The notes: generated by a model from the letters alone, not told the origin. A stretch of 64,000 nucleotides of DNA from Batillaria attramentaria (GCA_018292915.2 JACVVK020000488.1:290501-354500), one strand, 5' to 3'; counted from the stretch's first letter, positions 22,528 through 33,872 are shown. Made by a program: numbers and translations.

Positions 22528-22888
22528 ATTGTAACGTGTACATTACAACCAGTATTGTCACGTATACGTTACAAACAGTAATGTAACATGTATGTTGCAA
22601 ACAGTATTGTGGTGTATATTACAAACAGTAATGTAACGTATACATTACAGACAATATTGTAACATGTACATTACAAACAGTATTATGACGTGTACATTAT
22701 AAACAGCATTGTAACGTGCACATTACAAACAGTATTGTAACGTGTACATTACAAACGTTATTGTGACGTCTACATTACAGACTGTATTGTAACATGTACA
22801 TTTCAACAGTATTGTGACGTGTACATTACAAACAGCATTGTGACGTGTACACTACAGACAGTATTGTGACGTGTACATTATAAACAGT
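22528..22888 (+). repeat. 26-bp near-palindromic minisatellite, 14 copies
   Basis: The unit is ATTGTAACGTGTACATTACA followed by AACAGT, with copies about every 26 bp from 22528 to 22863 and a degenerate one after. Each unit contains TGTAAYGTRTACRTTACA, close to a perfect inverted repeat, so every copy could form a short hairpin or bind a dimeric protein. There are no unique spacers between units. Confidence 0.92.
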
Positions 22889-23153
22889 ACAGTCATGTGT
22901 ATATGATATTCTGTGACGGCCTATATATTGTGAAATGTGATATGTCACAGTGAAATGGTATTCAGTAATACTGCCGTGGTGCTGCGAGCAGGTATGTGCA
23001 ATAATAAAGAACGAGAAACGTGGCAGATTGCTATTGTACTGAATATACTGGGCAATATTGAGTGTCATTGACTTCTAAATGACCCACTAGGATACCGCGT
23101 TGCTTATTTAGATAAATATTCCTTAGTCCCTATAGTCGTATGCTTGGGCATGC

Positions 23154-23157
<4 letters not shown>

Positions 23158-23219
<62 letters not shown>
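23158..23219 (+). repeat. (GA)n microsatellite
   Basis: About 62 bp of pure (AG)n downstream of the bsx 3' region. Confidence 0.95.
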
Positions 23220-23221
<2 letters not shown>

Positions 23222-23645
23222 GACTCGCATGCACAACTTGAACTGCGTGCCAGAATCTGTTATGTCACTTTGTTTTTTCCTCACCCATATCATCCAGTGA
23301 GGAGACTGAACTCATAGTTTTCATCATCGTTGGACGGGTCCATTTTGGCGAGTGGCATATTTTTCATTGGGCAGTCATGGATTAGGGACGGCTTTGATTG
23401 GCACATCAACGTCAATCGATGAATTGAAAATGACACGCCCATTATTTTGCATTACGTGACAGGTACCCTGGTCTAGTCTTTGTATGGTTTGTGTTTCTTT
23501 TGACACGGATTCTGTCAGTGTAGATTTCTTGCTTGGTAGAGATGAATATATACTCGTATGTGCATTTTTGTTGTTGTTGTTCTTGTTGTTGGTTCGTTCG
23601 CTAAAAGAACATGTCCGTCGTACAGTAATTTTATTTCTTAAAAAA

Positions 23646-23686
<41 letters not shown>

Positions 23687-24465
23687 AGAAGAAGCAGAAG
23701 AAGAAGCATAAATGTGGTGAATGTGTATTTGTCTGTAGTAACTCAATGTAGTGATGGCGATGCTCCAAGCTTTACGTTCCCGCTACTCTGTGGTGATCGT
23801 GAAGTTAATGCAATGATGATTACAAAACCAGCTTTTCAGAAACACGAGGTTGTGATTTTCTGTAGATTTCGCTTTTACAACTTTTCCCAAACTGATTTCC
23901 ACAGCTTTATCAACTTTAGTTCCAATTTTCCCGAAGAACTAATTATTCTTTCGAAACTCCTTAAAGCAAAGAGTACCTATATTCTTTGCTCTGGATCAAA
24001 TATTTTTCACAAGTTTCTTTCCACAATTTCACACTTCACAGGTTTTTCAAATTTTAGTTCCAGTTTTTCCGAAGAAGTAATTGTTCCTTAAAAAACAAAC
24101 AAACGAACACCCTTTAAGAAGAGTTACTATAGTCTTTGCTGTAAAGGATCGAAAGACTTTAAAATATTTGCCCAACATGTATATTTTGTGCTCCTTTATA
24201 TGTTACGTATGTGCAATTCTGGTGGTCTGTGGACCCGTGGTTTAGAGCTATGAAATTTGTATGTGAAACGCTGTGACAAATTTATACGAGTACATGTATG
24301 TGGTTGTAGGATTTAAGTTCTTGGTGGTAAAATAAAATTCATCATGTCTAAACAAGCTCGGGAATTGTGTACTTATCTCTGTCTCCCTCTCTCTCTCTCT
24401 CCTTTTCTCTGTACGCCTCTCTGTCTGTCTGTCTCCCTCTCTCTCTCTCTCTAAATGTAAAGTGT

Positions 24466-24511
<46 letters not shown>

Positions 24512-24649
24512 ACGCGCGTGCGCGTCAAGGAACCCACGCATGTTTCGCTCATGACGTGTCCGTTAAAGTGCAATATTTACGCAGTCACTCCACCCTGCCA
24601 GGTTGAAGGACAGATCAAGTGAGCACTGTCAAAATAACTCCCTTTGAAG
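23220..24649. other. Intergenic with purine and dinucleotide tracts
   Basis: (GA)n at 23649-23683 passes into (AGA)n to 23708. A (CT)n block at 24388-24452 is followed by (TG)n at 24469-24511. No gene is seen. Two diverged segments near 23850 and 24010 share TTCCAATTTTCCCGAAGAA/TTCCAGTTTTTCCGAAGAA. Confidence 0.45.
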
Positions 24650-24945
24650 GGTTTCACAACTTTACCCACAAGCTAATTAAATGAAACTCGACGCATATTT
24701 TACCACGGAAAAGAGCTGCAGGTCTTGAAACTTGATCACTTAATAGGTAAATGAACATTTCGCTTAAGAAACGGGGCGGTCCCACCAAACACTTGACATG
24801 TTTATCGAGCTAATTGACCAGACCGTCTGGGCAAACGTATCGCCTGTGATCTTCGCAATATGATTTCTTTTCCAGCTGGATTTTCTGCCCACGGCTTGTA
24901 ATACGCCACAGCCAGCGGAGTTACACACTGACGCAATTAACGTTA
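24650..24945. promoter_or_regulatory. Candidate cis-regulatory block (homeodomain-type sites)
   Basis: Complex, repeat-free sequence between repeat blocks with several TAAT cores: AGCTAATTAAATGA, GAGCTAATTGACC and CGCAATTAACG. Such composition is typical of conserved non-coding elements near developmental genes. This is inference only. Confidence 0.2.
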
Positions 24946-24954
24946 GTCGTTGAC

Positions 24955-25090
24955 AAGGGGGTCTGGTCTAGTGGTTAAGGTATCCAACTTCGGATCCTTA
25001 GCCGCCCGGTTCGAATCCCTGGTGGGCAGGAATTTGGATGGATTTTTTCCTTTCCAAATCGAGTCAAAATCGCGTGCAGACTTCCAGTGT
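24955..25090 (+). mobile_element. tRNA-derived SINE, family 3 (head and part of body)
   Basis: The head TCTGGTCTAGTGGTTAAGG (A box) and GGTTCGAATCCCT (B box) is followed by a body with GATTTTTTCC and AAATCGAGTCAAAATCGCG. The 3' limit is uncertain and could extend toward 25200. It lies directly upstream of the LINE insertion. The open frame running through both is a coincidence of fusion. Confidence 0.65.
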
Positions 25091-25335
25091 TTCCGATGCC
25101 TGTCCCGCCCTCGTGTACTACACACGCACGCACAAATATCAAGTGTGCAAGCTAAAAATCCCACGTCCATCTTTCGAAGAAGAGCAGGCTGCGGTCGGTG
25201 GCGTGGAAAACAGCAATACTGTCGCACGCACCAGAGTGAATAGCAGGGTGAAGATATGCACACAAAGTGCTTCGTCCTACAGACCTGCGGAGCCAGGAGC
25301 ATTTCAGAAGAGATGGATATGTGTGCCGAGGCGAA

Positions 25336-25367
25336 CCATACCATACCATACCATACCATACCATACC
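25336..25367 (+). repeat. (CCATA)n microsatellite
   Basis: About six copies of the pentanucleotide CCATA upstream of the LINE target site. Confidence 0.9.
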
Positions 25368-25441
25368 GTGTGGCGCAGACAATCGCGCTTCTTAGGGCCG
25401 CTGCTACACGTTGCCAGGATTGGTACTTGCAGGTCACTAGA

Positions 25442-25926
25442 AATGCTGGATCGGGACTACAACATGTCAGTCTGGACACACGCCTATACTGACGGGTCCG
25501 CAGACTCAGCAGTCAGGAACGGAGGAAGCGGGATTCTCATCCGCCACCCAGATGGCCGCACCACAACAAGCTCCATGCCTGCTGGACGACTATCCACAAA
25601 CTTCAGGGCTGAAGTCAATGCTCTCCGAGAAGCTGCCAAGCTCATTGGTAGAGAATCCCCCCTGCCCACACACGTCGTCTTCCTAACTGACTGCAGATCC
25701 GTCATCCAAAGCCTGCAGTCACCCAGTGAGCAGCTGGAAAGAGACACACAGCACCTTCTAGCTGCCCTCTCACAACAGATGAAGGTTGCCGTACAGTGGA
25801 TCCCAGCTCACTGTGGTCTCACAGGAAACGAAGAGGCAGACAGACTGGCCAAGTCTGGCAGCAGAAAAGAGCAACCCCAGCAGGCACTCTCCTACACAGA
25901 AGCCAAGACTCTGGTAAAACATCAGG
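25442..25926 (+). pseudogene. LINE ORF2 fragment: RNase H domain
   Basis: RNase H degrades the RNA strand during LINE replication. The acidic residues appear in order: YTDGSAD, FRAEVNALREA, LTDCRSVIQSL and WIPAHCGLTGNEEADRLAK. The frame is intact up to the nested element at 25927, beyond which it runs into foreign sequence. The upstream reverse transcriptase is absent through 5' truncation, so the fragment is not functional. Confidence 0.92.
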
Positions 25927-26823
25927 GGACCTATGCATGGACACGACCTAAACGCGTAGGCCCTGCCTAAATTCGTAGGCTCTGACTAAATCTCGGAAAT
26001 CGGTATGCATGGACACAGACAACGGGGTAGTCAGGGTCTAAACGGCAGCCTAAACAGCCCCGATTTAGTCACGCGAAATCGGCGGCCTAAATGCCGTAGG
26101 CTCGGCCTAAACGACAATCAGCATGGCGTTTTTCGGTGTTGTGGAGTTTCATTCGACTATGCTAAGGCCTAGATCGTGTTTTACGGGTATATGTACTATA
26201 TTGCGAGTGTCTTTGGTGTGCACTGTTTTGCATGGCACTCTCATCAGTGGCTCAGTCGATCCGGTCAGCATGTCACTGTGACCTGCGCTGTGCCAGTCTC
26301 ACCAGTCTAAAGATTTCTGCATTTAGTTTGCTCACCTTCCTTGAGAGGTGATATGGGAGTATGTCATCCATTCCGTAAGCAATATTCCCGTTTATTTCTG
26401 TTGTTCAGTATTTTTACGTCTGAGTCCGGCCCGAGGTTCAACTTGACTCGCAGAAACTGATGCACAGTGCCGCGTGGTGGGTCAGTCTGCCACATGTACC
26501 GGCCGACTGACCGCCCGCGCGCGGTGTGTATTGCGTAAGGCATCCCGCTGGCTGTTCCTTTCCCGCGGCGCTGGGCTGTCTCGTTGAACACATGCGCATG
26601 CGTACTCTCACAATTGGCTGGGGAATACCGGAATCCCACACTCTAAATTTAGATAAAGCAGATGACGTCACGTAGGCCGACTTCAAGTCTGAGACTTGGT
26701 TGTCTGGGCTGTTGTCCGCGTCCATGCATAGCGGTTGCGCGAGAAATTTAGACCGAGACTGCCAAGTCTGAGACTTGGCGTTTAGGCTGTGCCTACGGAA
26801 GGTTGTGTCCATGCATAGGTCCC
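25927..26823 (+). mobile_element. 897-bp non-autonomous PIF/Harbinger-like element nested in the LINE
   Basis: Ends are the perfect 19-bp inverted repeat GGGACCTATGCATGGACAC (23 of 24 over the next bases), flanked by CAG duplicated at 25924-25926 and 26824-26826. Removing the element and one CAG leaves the LINE frame continuous, which proves the borders. A 3-bp duplication and GGG ends fit PIF/Harbinger, for which a CWG target is known in fish. A second, internal inverted pair of the same motif lies at 26004-26023 and 26711-26730. GCCTAAA motifs cluster near the left end. No transposase is encoded. The family assignment is inference. Confidence 0.88.
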
Positions 26824-26826
26824 CAG

Positions 26827-27162
26827 TACAAGACAATCTGGACGGCGCAACACAATCCCCCATCTAACGACCAGATGCCACAGCTCCAGCGTTATGAACA
26901 GACCACCATCTTCAGACTACGAACTGGACACTGCAGACTGCGTGCCCACCTGTGCCGCCTTGGGCTGTCACACTCACCAGACTGTCCGTGCGGAACAGCC
27001 CCTCAAACCCCGGAACACATTCTGCAGTCCTGCCCCCTCTTCAAAGAAGCAAGGACACAACACTGGCCGAACGGAGCCACACTGGCAGAGAAACTCTGGG
27101 GCAGCAAAACAGACCTCTTGAAGACCACTGCTTATATAAAGACCACAAACCTAATCATCTGA
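26827..27162 (+). pseudogene. LINE ORF2 fragment: C-terminal Cys/His region
   Basis: Continues the frame of the RNase H segment beyond the nested element. Visible motifs are RLRTGHCRLRAHL and CPCG followed by PEHILQSCP, a C-x-C…H-x4-C zinc-binding pattern seen at the end of I/R1/Jockey-type ORF2 proteins. The stop is at 27160-27162, followed by a 23-bp 3' UTR and the (GAA)n tail. Confidence 0.88.
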
Positions 27163-27481
27163 GGCGGAGTCCAGAACAGGGAACGCAGAAGAAGAAGAAG
27201 AAGAAGGTACTTGCAGGGCTGGCAACGCTGGCTGGCAACCCTAATTAAATCGCTGGCTGCCAGCTGGCAAATCCCCCTTGCCGGTGCTGGCGCGGGAATA
27301 GAAAGCCGTTCTATTTTTCCTGGCAGTCAGCTAGCCACTGGCAGCCCCGTACAGCCAACTGACCAGTCACTGCCCAAACCTTGCAACGCCGCAGGCTGCG
27401 TGTGCCACGGATCACTTGCCCGCCAGCAGGCAGCCGAGTACGGCAACATCTAGACTGGCAGTCGTGTAACCGTGCGCTTTA

Positions 27482-27546
27482 GGCTGATGTCACACGCGAC
27501 ACGGACATGTTTGTTCGGAATAAATGTCTCCCGTGTGACATCAGCC
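27482..27546. mobile_element. 65-bp palindromic micro-element, TTA-flanked
   Basis: The perfect 15-bp inverted ends GGCTGATGTCACACG surround a 35-bp centre that can itself partly pair (GGACAT/ATGTC). TTA lies on both sides (27479-27481 and 27547-27549), matching the TWA target of PIF/Harbinger. The structure is directly visible; the family is inference. It is far too small to be anything but a relic or an internally deleted MITE. Confidence 0.75.
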
Positions 27547-27549
27547 TTA

Positions 27550-28482
27550 ACGAAATGCTCAGAGACAACATCAAATTATACACCCAATCGCTCTTGCGAG
27601 GAATTCCTCCCAGAAAAAGCAAATGGATGATGCAAAACACTTGACAAACGCAAACAATAACAAGACAAGGCATGTGCATTACTCAGGGGCAACGTACAAT
27701 ACTTTGCTTTGTTTAAATTTTCTAGGTTTTACACACACTGAATACGTATTTTCTTTCAATTCTTGAGACCAGAGACAGTGTCGGTCAAAGAATACACATG
27801 CACGAGTCCCAGCTTCACTGGCAGCTCGCCTCCTCTTGCAACCCCCTGGCATGCACCTTGCCCTACCAATACACAAATTACGAAAAATCACTGGAAACTA
27901 GTACACTCGCAAAAAGGGGTCCTTCAAACAAACATTAATTTGTGTCCTTACGCCTGCAGATGTAGTGCTCATCTACATGTAACTTTTCACTGAGCACCTT
28001 GTGCGCGTTTGTCAAGTGCTTTGTATCATGCTTTTTACAGGAGTAATTCACAGCGCCACAGTTCCTCAACATGAACCTTCAGAAGCCTTGGACAGAAGTC
28101 AAGCGGGAAAAGAAACCACGCGGCATCCGGGCAGATCGTGCGCAACAACCTTGCGCGCTGATCAGAGTCTACTCTCAAACACCTTTCAACTTTGCGAGTC
28201 AATGCCGATCCTGAAGACAGACCCGCCCAACTGGGCGTGCATACTGATAGGGTATTGACTGTGTGAGTGGTGTTACGGAAGGTCGATATTAGCAGGTAGG
28301 TGTAGAGTCGATGGTAATCCTACCAGCAAAGACAGCATTATAATAGAGTAAACCAACGGGATAAGATGTGTTGTCATTTATCACGGCGATGGATGGTAGG
28401 CAAGACGGCAGTTTGGGAAGACTGGCGAGTTAACGACGAATCAAAAGTTTTGACAAGAATTCCGAAGTGGAGAGTGCCAAAA

Positions 28483-28488
<6 letters not shown>
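27550..28488. other. Intergenic, no gene seen
   Basis: Complex sequence without a convincing ORF or repeat. Open frames are short and contain no domain. Confidence 0.4.

Positions 28489-28550
<62 letters not shown>
28489..28550 (+). repeat. (CA)n microsatellite
   Basis: About 62 bp of pure CA. A poly-G run (28586-28599) follows. Confidence 0.95.
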
Positions 28551-28552
<2 letters not shown>

Positions 28553-28655
28553 TTGAAAATCCCGTGATGATGACCTTTTTTTTTGGGGGGGGGGGGACTG
28601 GGGGGATATGGTTTTTATCTTTACATAGCATTAACATTTCATTGCCCCCCCCCCC

Positions 28656-28679
28656 CACACCCACACACACACACACGAA

Positions 28680-28746
<67 letters not shown>

Positions 28747-28753
28747 CACACAC
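28656..28753 (+). repeat. (CA)n microsatellite with CG interruptions
   Basis: Imperfect then pure CA repeat, with a short CGCGCG interruption. The second such tract within 170 bp. Confidence 0.95.
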
Positions 28754-30004
28754 GCCAATGTTATGCGCACAGACTTTGCGCATAATCACATAAACATTTC
28801 AGTATGTACAATAAGTGACAAAACATCACATTAGGCCTCTAACAGATACAGAACGATGAATTGACTAGCATTAGCTCCATATTGCATCCCTTTTCATTAT
28901 TCATTATGCATAATTCGAAAATAAAGCAGAGGTGTGGGGTGTGTAGGGTAGGGGACGAGGGGGTGCGTGGGGAGGGGGGGGGGCCGTAAACTTGAGGTTT
29001 CTACAATGTACACAGTGACTAATTTTACCACGTTTTTTTCCACGAAAGGTCAGAGAGGCAATTCCATTAGTAAAATTAATGCGCACGCACACTCCATACC
29101 GTCACATCAGCATGCAAAAGCAACGCCACGCTCGTAAACAGCCCCTGCATTATGAAAACAGCTGGTCTAGGACGGCGTGATATTGACAAAAACGTCAATC
29201 ACCGGACGAAAATTGTTGTTGGAAAATCGCGCACGCTGTTACATGATGGAGGTACATGTATCATTTTTCACGGGGACTCGCGACTATTGTTGTATGGACC
29301 CAAGGGGCGGTTAATCCAGCCAAGACAGCGTGACAAGAGAGGTAATCATATGGCGTTACGTCACACGTCCTGAAACACTAAGCGGACTTTGTACTGCGCC
29401 TTGCAGGCTCAGTCAGAAAACATAGCGTCCATCTCCGTCCATTAAAAAACAACAACAACAACAACAAACTGCATCTCCGTTGCTCGTACGCGCGAGCGCG
29501 AGCGCGTGCGCGCGCGCGCACACACACACACACACACGCACGCACACAAACGAAATAAAAACTGTCACAGTGACAGACGAGTAGGCCTATACGTTGCAGA
29601 TGGCTGAGAACTCAAACGAGACTGTGGCTCTAAACTTCGAACAGTTACATTTCAAAGTCAAAGCTCTTCTAAAGTGAAAACGTAAAGCGGTCTGTGAACA
29701 TCGCAAGCTACATAAACACCACACCTTAACAAATTCCTGGCAGTATTATGTTGAAAGGTTAAGACTGAGAATTTTTTTATAGACAGAAATACACACGTCT
29801 TTCAAAAGGGAATTTAATCTTGACAAAATTTGTATCAGCCTAAAGATCAGGCTTTCCCGAGGCCGAGGGCGAGGTAAAAAAAAAAAAAAAAAAAAAAAAA
29901 AGGAAAACATCGGACGTGGGTCACAGTGGTAAATGAACTGTGAGCTGCCTATATGACAAGTGTTTATCACCCACTACAGCTCTCCTCTGTCAGGCATGCT
30001 ACTC
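28754..30004. other. Intergenic with a Z-DNA-prone tract
   Basis: Contains (AAC)n near 29450, and 29487-29540 with alternating GC then CA. A poly-A run (29877-29900) also occurs. No gene is seen. Confidence 0.4.
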
Positions 30005-30235
30005 CCAAAAAAGAGTTTTCACTGAAAATCTGGCGCAGCCAGATAATCGAGCCGGCGTAGCCGGCGAGTCTGCTAGGGGGGTCTGGGGGGCATGCCCCCC
30101 CCCCCCCCGGAAAATTTTGGAAAAAATCGTTAAAATCTGTGCAATCTGGCGCATTCTGAGTACTTTTTCCAGGATAAAAAAAAAATAGTTTTCAAATTTT
30201 CATTTTCGCGGATTTCCGCGAATTCACGGAAGAGT
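30005..30235 (+). repeat. Dispersed repeat with GC-rich hairpin
   Basis: Reads TCTGGCGCAGCCAG, CGAGCCGGCGTAGCCGGCGAG, then GGGGGTCTGGGGGGCATGCC with a long C-run, then GGAAAATTTTGG. The G-run/GCATGC/C-run block forms a strong hairpin. I recall similarly built repeats in marine invertebrate genomes, but only one copy is in this window, so the family is unproven. Confidence 0.4.
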
Positions 30236-31990
30236 AGCATGCCTGTCTGCCAAGAGTGAGTCTTTTTGTCCGAAAAAAAAGAAGAATTTCCTTTAAAAAA
30301 AAAAAAAAAAAAAAAACATACAGATAACTGGAAGGACTGATAGAGATGATTAAAGATATCAAAAATGAAAATTCCCTTAAAAATACAGAAAAATGAAAGG
30401 ACCAACGATGGTAAGTTCAAGTTGTAAGCGGTGCTGGGCAGCAGGAACACCTGAGCCAAGAGAGAACACGCACACTCACCCACCCTAACCCCACCCCCAC
30501 CCGGTCCCACCACAAAGCAGAGACCAACCACCAAAGCTGCGTCGTGGGTCGAGGTCCAAGGGCTGATTGCGTTACGCGAACGGGCCATTGTGGTGGCGCA
30601 GAGGCTGCTGGGTAATCCAGGGAAGATAATCCACCGCTTGGGGGCGCCACTCGGGCCTCGTTACCACTCCATGTGCTCTGCTCACAATGCCGGTAAGATC
30701 AACAGTTTAGGCCCAACTGGACCTTGGCACGTGAGTTCACCACGCGGACCAGGCAGAAGAGACATTTTACGCGATGGTCTCGTCAGATGTTTGTTTACTG
30801 TGGGTCGGGTAGTACAGTGGTGAAAACTAGTAGCAAGACCAAAGACCTTTTACTGACTGATCTTAGCGGTACCGGCTGCAAATACACCGTAGTTTGTAAC
30901 CGGAGGATCTTCGGTAAACAAACAAACAAGCAAACAAACAAACAAAAAAATCGGTTCAGGAATGACACCAAATCAAACCAAACTAAACCAAACCAAACCA
31001 AACTGAGGAACCCACCAACCACCAAGAGAAACAAACAACAGAAAAACATCAACCTTTCCGGTGTGCGGGCCACGCCACTAAAAGCAAAACCAACCAACCA
31101 ACCAACCAAACAAACAACAACAATAAAAACAACAAACACGAGGAAATTAAACAGATTTATAAAAAGTGACAGGTTGAAACAAAACACGTTTTCATAGTAC
31201 AACAGACAACAAGAAACAAACAAAACCAAGGCAAAATAAGACAGGAAGGAAGAGAATCCGGCGTCACTGACAACAATTCTGAAAGTCCTTCATAAACGAA
31301 TTGAGTGGCTAAGGAATGGTGACATAACTTCTCCGCAGAGAAACAGCATTAGAAAAACAGACTTAACGCGTTTAAGAAAAATTTGGTGCGTATGCCTGTC
31401 GTGACGACGACATCAGAAATGTAACAAACATTTTTCAATCCTGCTACCCGATCTGATCGATCCTTCTACCCCAAAGCGAGTCACACGACAAAACGGAACG
31501 TACTCGTACATTTCACCCGAACGCTCTCCCAGTTCTACCTATCACTGACCACACAATACATGACGCATGTACTGAACTCTGACCCGTAATACCCGGCATG
31601 TACGTGTATGTTCCGGCCCTCGCTCGCGGGCCCTCGGATTTCGGATAAGAGGTAACGAGTTAAACTGTGCAACGGACTGAAAGAGCAAAGCACTCCACAC
31701 AAGGACCCGGTCTGATCCCACTTTTGCCGAGGACCACTCTCCTGGAAACCCTAATCGCCATTAGGCCGTCCCAAACCGTTTTCCGTGTTTGGTGATGTCA
31801 CAGGTGATTGGGGACTGAGGTGGGAAGGGGGTGTATGTGTGTGTGTGTGGGGGGGGGGGGGGAGGTGAAAAATGGGGGTAGGGAGGTGTGTGTGTGTGTG
31901 TGTCGCGGGGTGGGGGGGGGGGGGGGTCAGGGGCATGGAAAGGGGGTTGGGGGTTGGGGGTGTCAGCTTGACCTTTCCAAAGGTAGATTG
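30236..31990. other. Intergenic, A-rich and G-rich low complexity
   Basis: Poly-A at 30295-30316, (CAAA)/(CCAA)n patches at 30915-31130, and poly-G/(GT)n at 31830-31930. Long ORFs arise from these compositions. No gene is supported. Confidence 0.4.
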
Positions 31991-32205
31991 ATTGGTTGGT
32001 GATTTAACGCCTCTTTCCACCAAGGGGGCCCAGAGCGGGTATCATCTGCAGTGCAAAACTGACACACATTTTACCCTCGCCTGAAATGCATCACTTGGAA
32101 AGATTTCATGTTGTGTCCACGGGCCATAAGGAAAATCGTTGCCCCGTCTTTGATATCACCCGTATATGAAGGAAAAACGCCCAAGCATCCACCCACGCCA
32201 TATGA
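31991..32205. mobile_element. Two SINE family 1 fragments, inverted
   Basis: A - strand fragment (GATTTAACGCCTCTTTCCACC, 31991-32020) and a + strand 3' fragment (ATCGTTGCCCCGTCTTTGAT… to CATCCACCCACGCC, 32137-32202) match the family 1 body. Both lack heads. Confidence 0.5.
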
Positions 32206-33626
32206 AAATAGTGGAATACACGTAACGGCAATAGAACGACTGAGTCAGTGTTCACGTGAAGTTTTAAAACAAGAGATTGTATTTTCGACGATTTGCATCT
32301 GTTTTGTTTGGATAAACTCAGCACACAAAAACGCCCTTTCCATCCTAACAAAAGCAGAACTTGCTTGGAACATGACTGTTTGAGAAATTAGTAGAAGTTA
32401 TACTGACTGGTGGATACTGAAGTCAGTTTTCTAGGCTTAGTCCCCCCAAATCGCAAACTATTTCGCTGTCTCTGCTCTGATGAGCGAAACCCGTACAGCT
32501 TTGTTGCTGTTCCTTCTGTCAACGTTCATTGCCGAATAGTAACAAAATACAATTATTACTTTGGAGAAACACACCTAGACAACCAAAGCTATCCGGAAGT
32601 GCCCTGAGAATAACTGTTTGCGCATGCTCGCGACTGCGGAGCTGTTGTTGGCCGCAGACCTCCAGATTGTTTGCGTTAAGTTTTGCCCGATACAACGGCG
32701 GCACCCAAGGTCCCAACGGCGAGTTATTTGCTTTGCAAAGACCTCTAAATCCCTCGCTGAAGCTTTCATAATGTCTCTGAACCCTTAATTGCGGCTAAAA
32801 GTGCTTAACGAGTGGGCCGTGTTGTCCGTATGTATTCAGGCGGACTAATGTGGCTGGCACGGTTTCTCTAACTTGCCTGGCGGAGCTGATCCCCATATTT
32901 TGTGGACAACTTTCCAAAAGCCATGATACGCTTCATGTCACGTGGGCGGTTTGGCTAGATGGCCGAGAGGCAGCCCTCCAGAAGTCATCCATGGAAACCG
33001 ATGGGTTGCCCGAAAGGGTCTGCGCTGTAGGTCACAAAATACAATGCAAATGAGGCAGGTCAGGGAGCGAGGACCGGCATTATTGATTTAAACATGGTTT
33101 TATTCCGCTGGCCAGTTTACACAAAACAGAAATATTCAGGCGGTGGCAAAAGGCCAGATGCCTATATCAGTATATGTAGCTTCCACCTGTGGACATACAC
33201 AAGGTAGTGCGGCGAATGCTGTGACAGCATACAGTAATAACAATGAAAAGACAGCAGAGGGAGGGAGAGGGGAAGAGGGAGAGTAAGAAGAAGGGAAAGT
33301 GAGAAGAAGAGAGAGGGAGGGGAAAGGAAGGGCGGGGGAGGGGGAATTGGTCTGGCTGGTGCATCTGACAGACTGCATTATTCAAGTGAACTTCCCTTGT
33401 TTTCCCTATTGGTTTTTTTTTTTAAAAGTTGCCCGAAGTGCATTTTTTGTGTGTGGGTTTTTGGTGAAAAGAGGCATGTATGGTGCGTTGATATATGGCA
33501 GACTTGACTTGATGAGTGACCTATTTTCGAGAATGTGCGGGGCATGAGTAACAGAGTGCACAGTTTTGAGCTATTTCAGTATGTGGGGTTAATACGGACG
33601 CCGCATCAGTTGAATATCAAAATTAC
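32206..33626. other. Intergenic, no gene seen
   Basis: Complex sequence at 32400-33060 and a purine-rich (GGGAGA)-type block at 33240-33350. No recognisable coding region. Confidence 0.4.
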
Positions 33627-33713
33627 CTTTTAGTTTAAACAGGTTTAACAAGTCGTTCAACTAAACAGATAGTGAGCATAAACAAGCGGCACCGCCTATG
33701 TTAATGCTCAGTG
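33627..33713 (+). repeat. Unnamed dispersed repeat (partner at 13163)
   Basis: Same-order matches to 13163-13263, including TTTAGTTTAAACAGGTTTAA and TAATGCTCAG. Confidence 0.55.
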
Positions 33714-33785
33714 GGAAAAAGTTCATATTGACAGCATTGAAATGGCAGACTAGACTGGTAAGTAATCATGATAGATCAAAACTAC

Positions 33786-33787
<2 letters not shown>

Positions 33788-33842
<55 letters not shown>

Positions 33843-33872
33843 TCTATGTGCACTCACAACAACGAACAAACA

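Larger units (their letters stand above)
20859..23008 (+). other. bsx 3' region, probable 3' UTR
   Basis: No ORF with a domain. The first canonical AATAAA I can find after the stop is at 23003-23008. A GATAAA variant occurs near 21846. If the distal signal is used, the 3' UTR would be ~2.1 kb and include the 92-bp palindrome and the 26-bp minisatellite. The actual end is unknown. Confidence 0.4.
25434..27205 (+). mobile_element. 5'-truncated non-LTR retrotransposon (LINE) with nested insertion
   Basis: Only the 3' ~870 bp of the LINE remain, split by an 897-bp DNA element. GGTACTTGCAGG occurs immediately before (25422-25433) and immediately after (27206-27217), a 12-bp target duplication that defines both ends. 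The tail is (GAA)n (27186-27205). It encodes an RNase H domain and a Cys/His C-terminal motif, the arrangement of I/Jockey-group LINEs. The missing 5' part (endonuclease, reverse transcriptase) indicates incomplete target-primed reverse transcription. Confidence 0.92.

Noticed and set aside
22528..22888. CRISPR-like array
   Set aside because: Units follow each other directly with no unique spacers, and the genome is eukaryotic. It is a minisatellite.
25038..25970. A 310-residue protein starting at 25038
   Set aside because: The first ~130 codons run through SINE and (CCATA)n sequence and the last ~15 through the nested DNA element. Only the middle is LINE RNase H.
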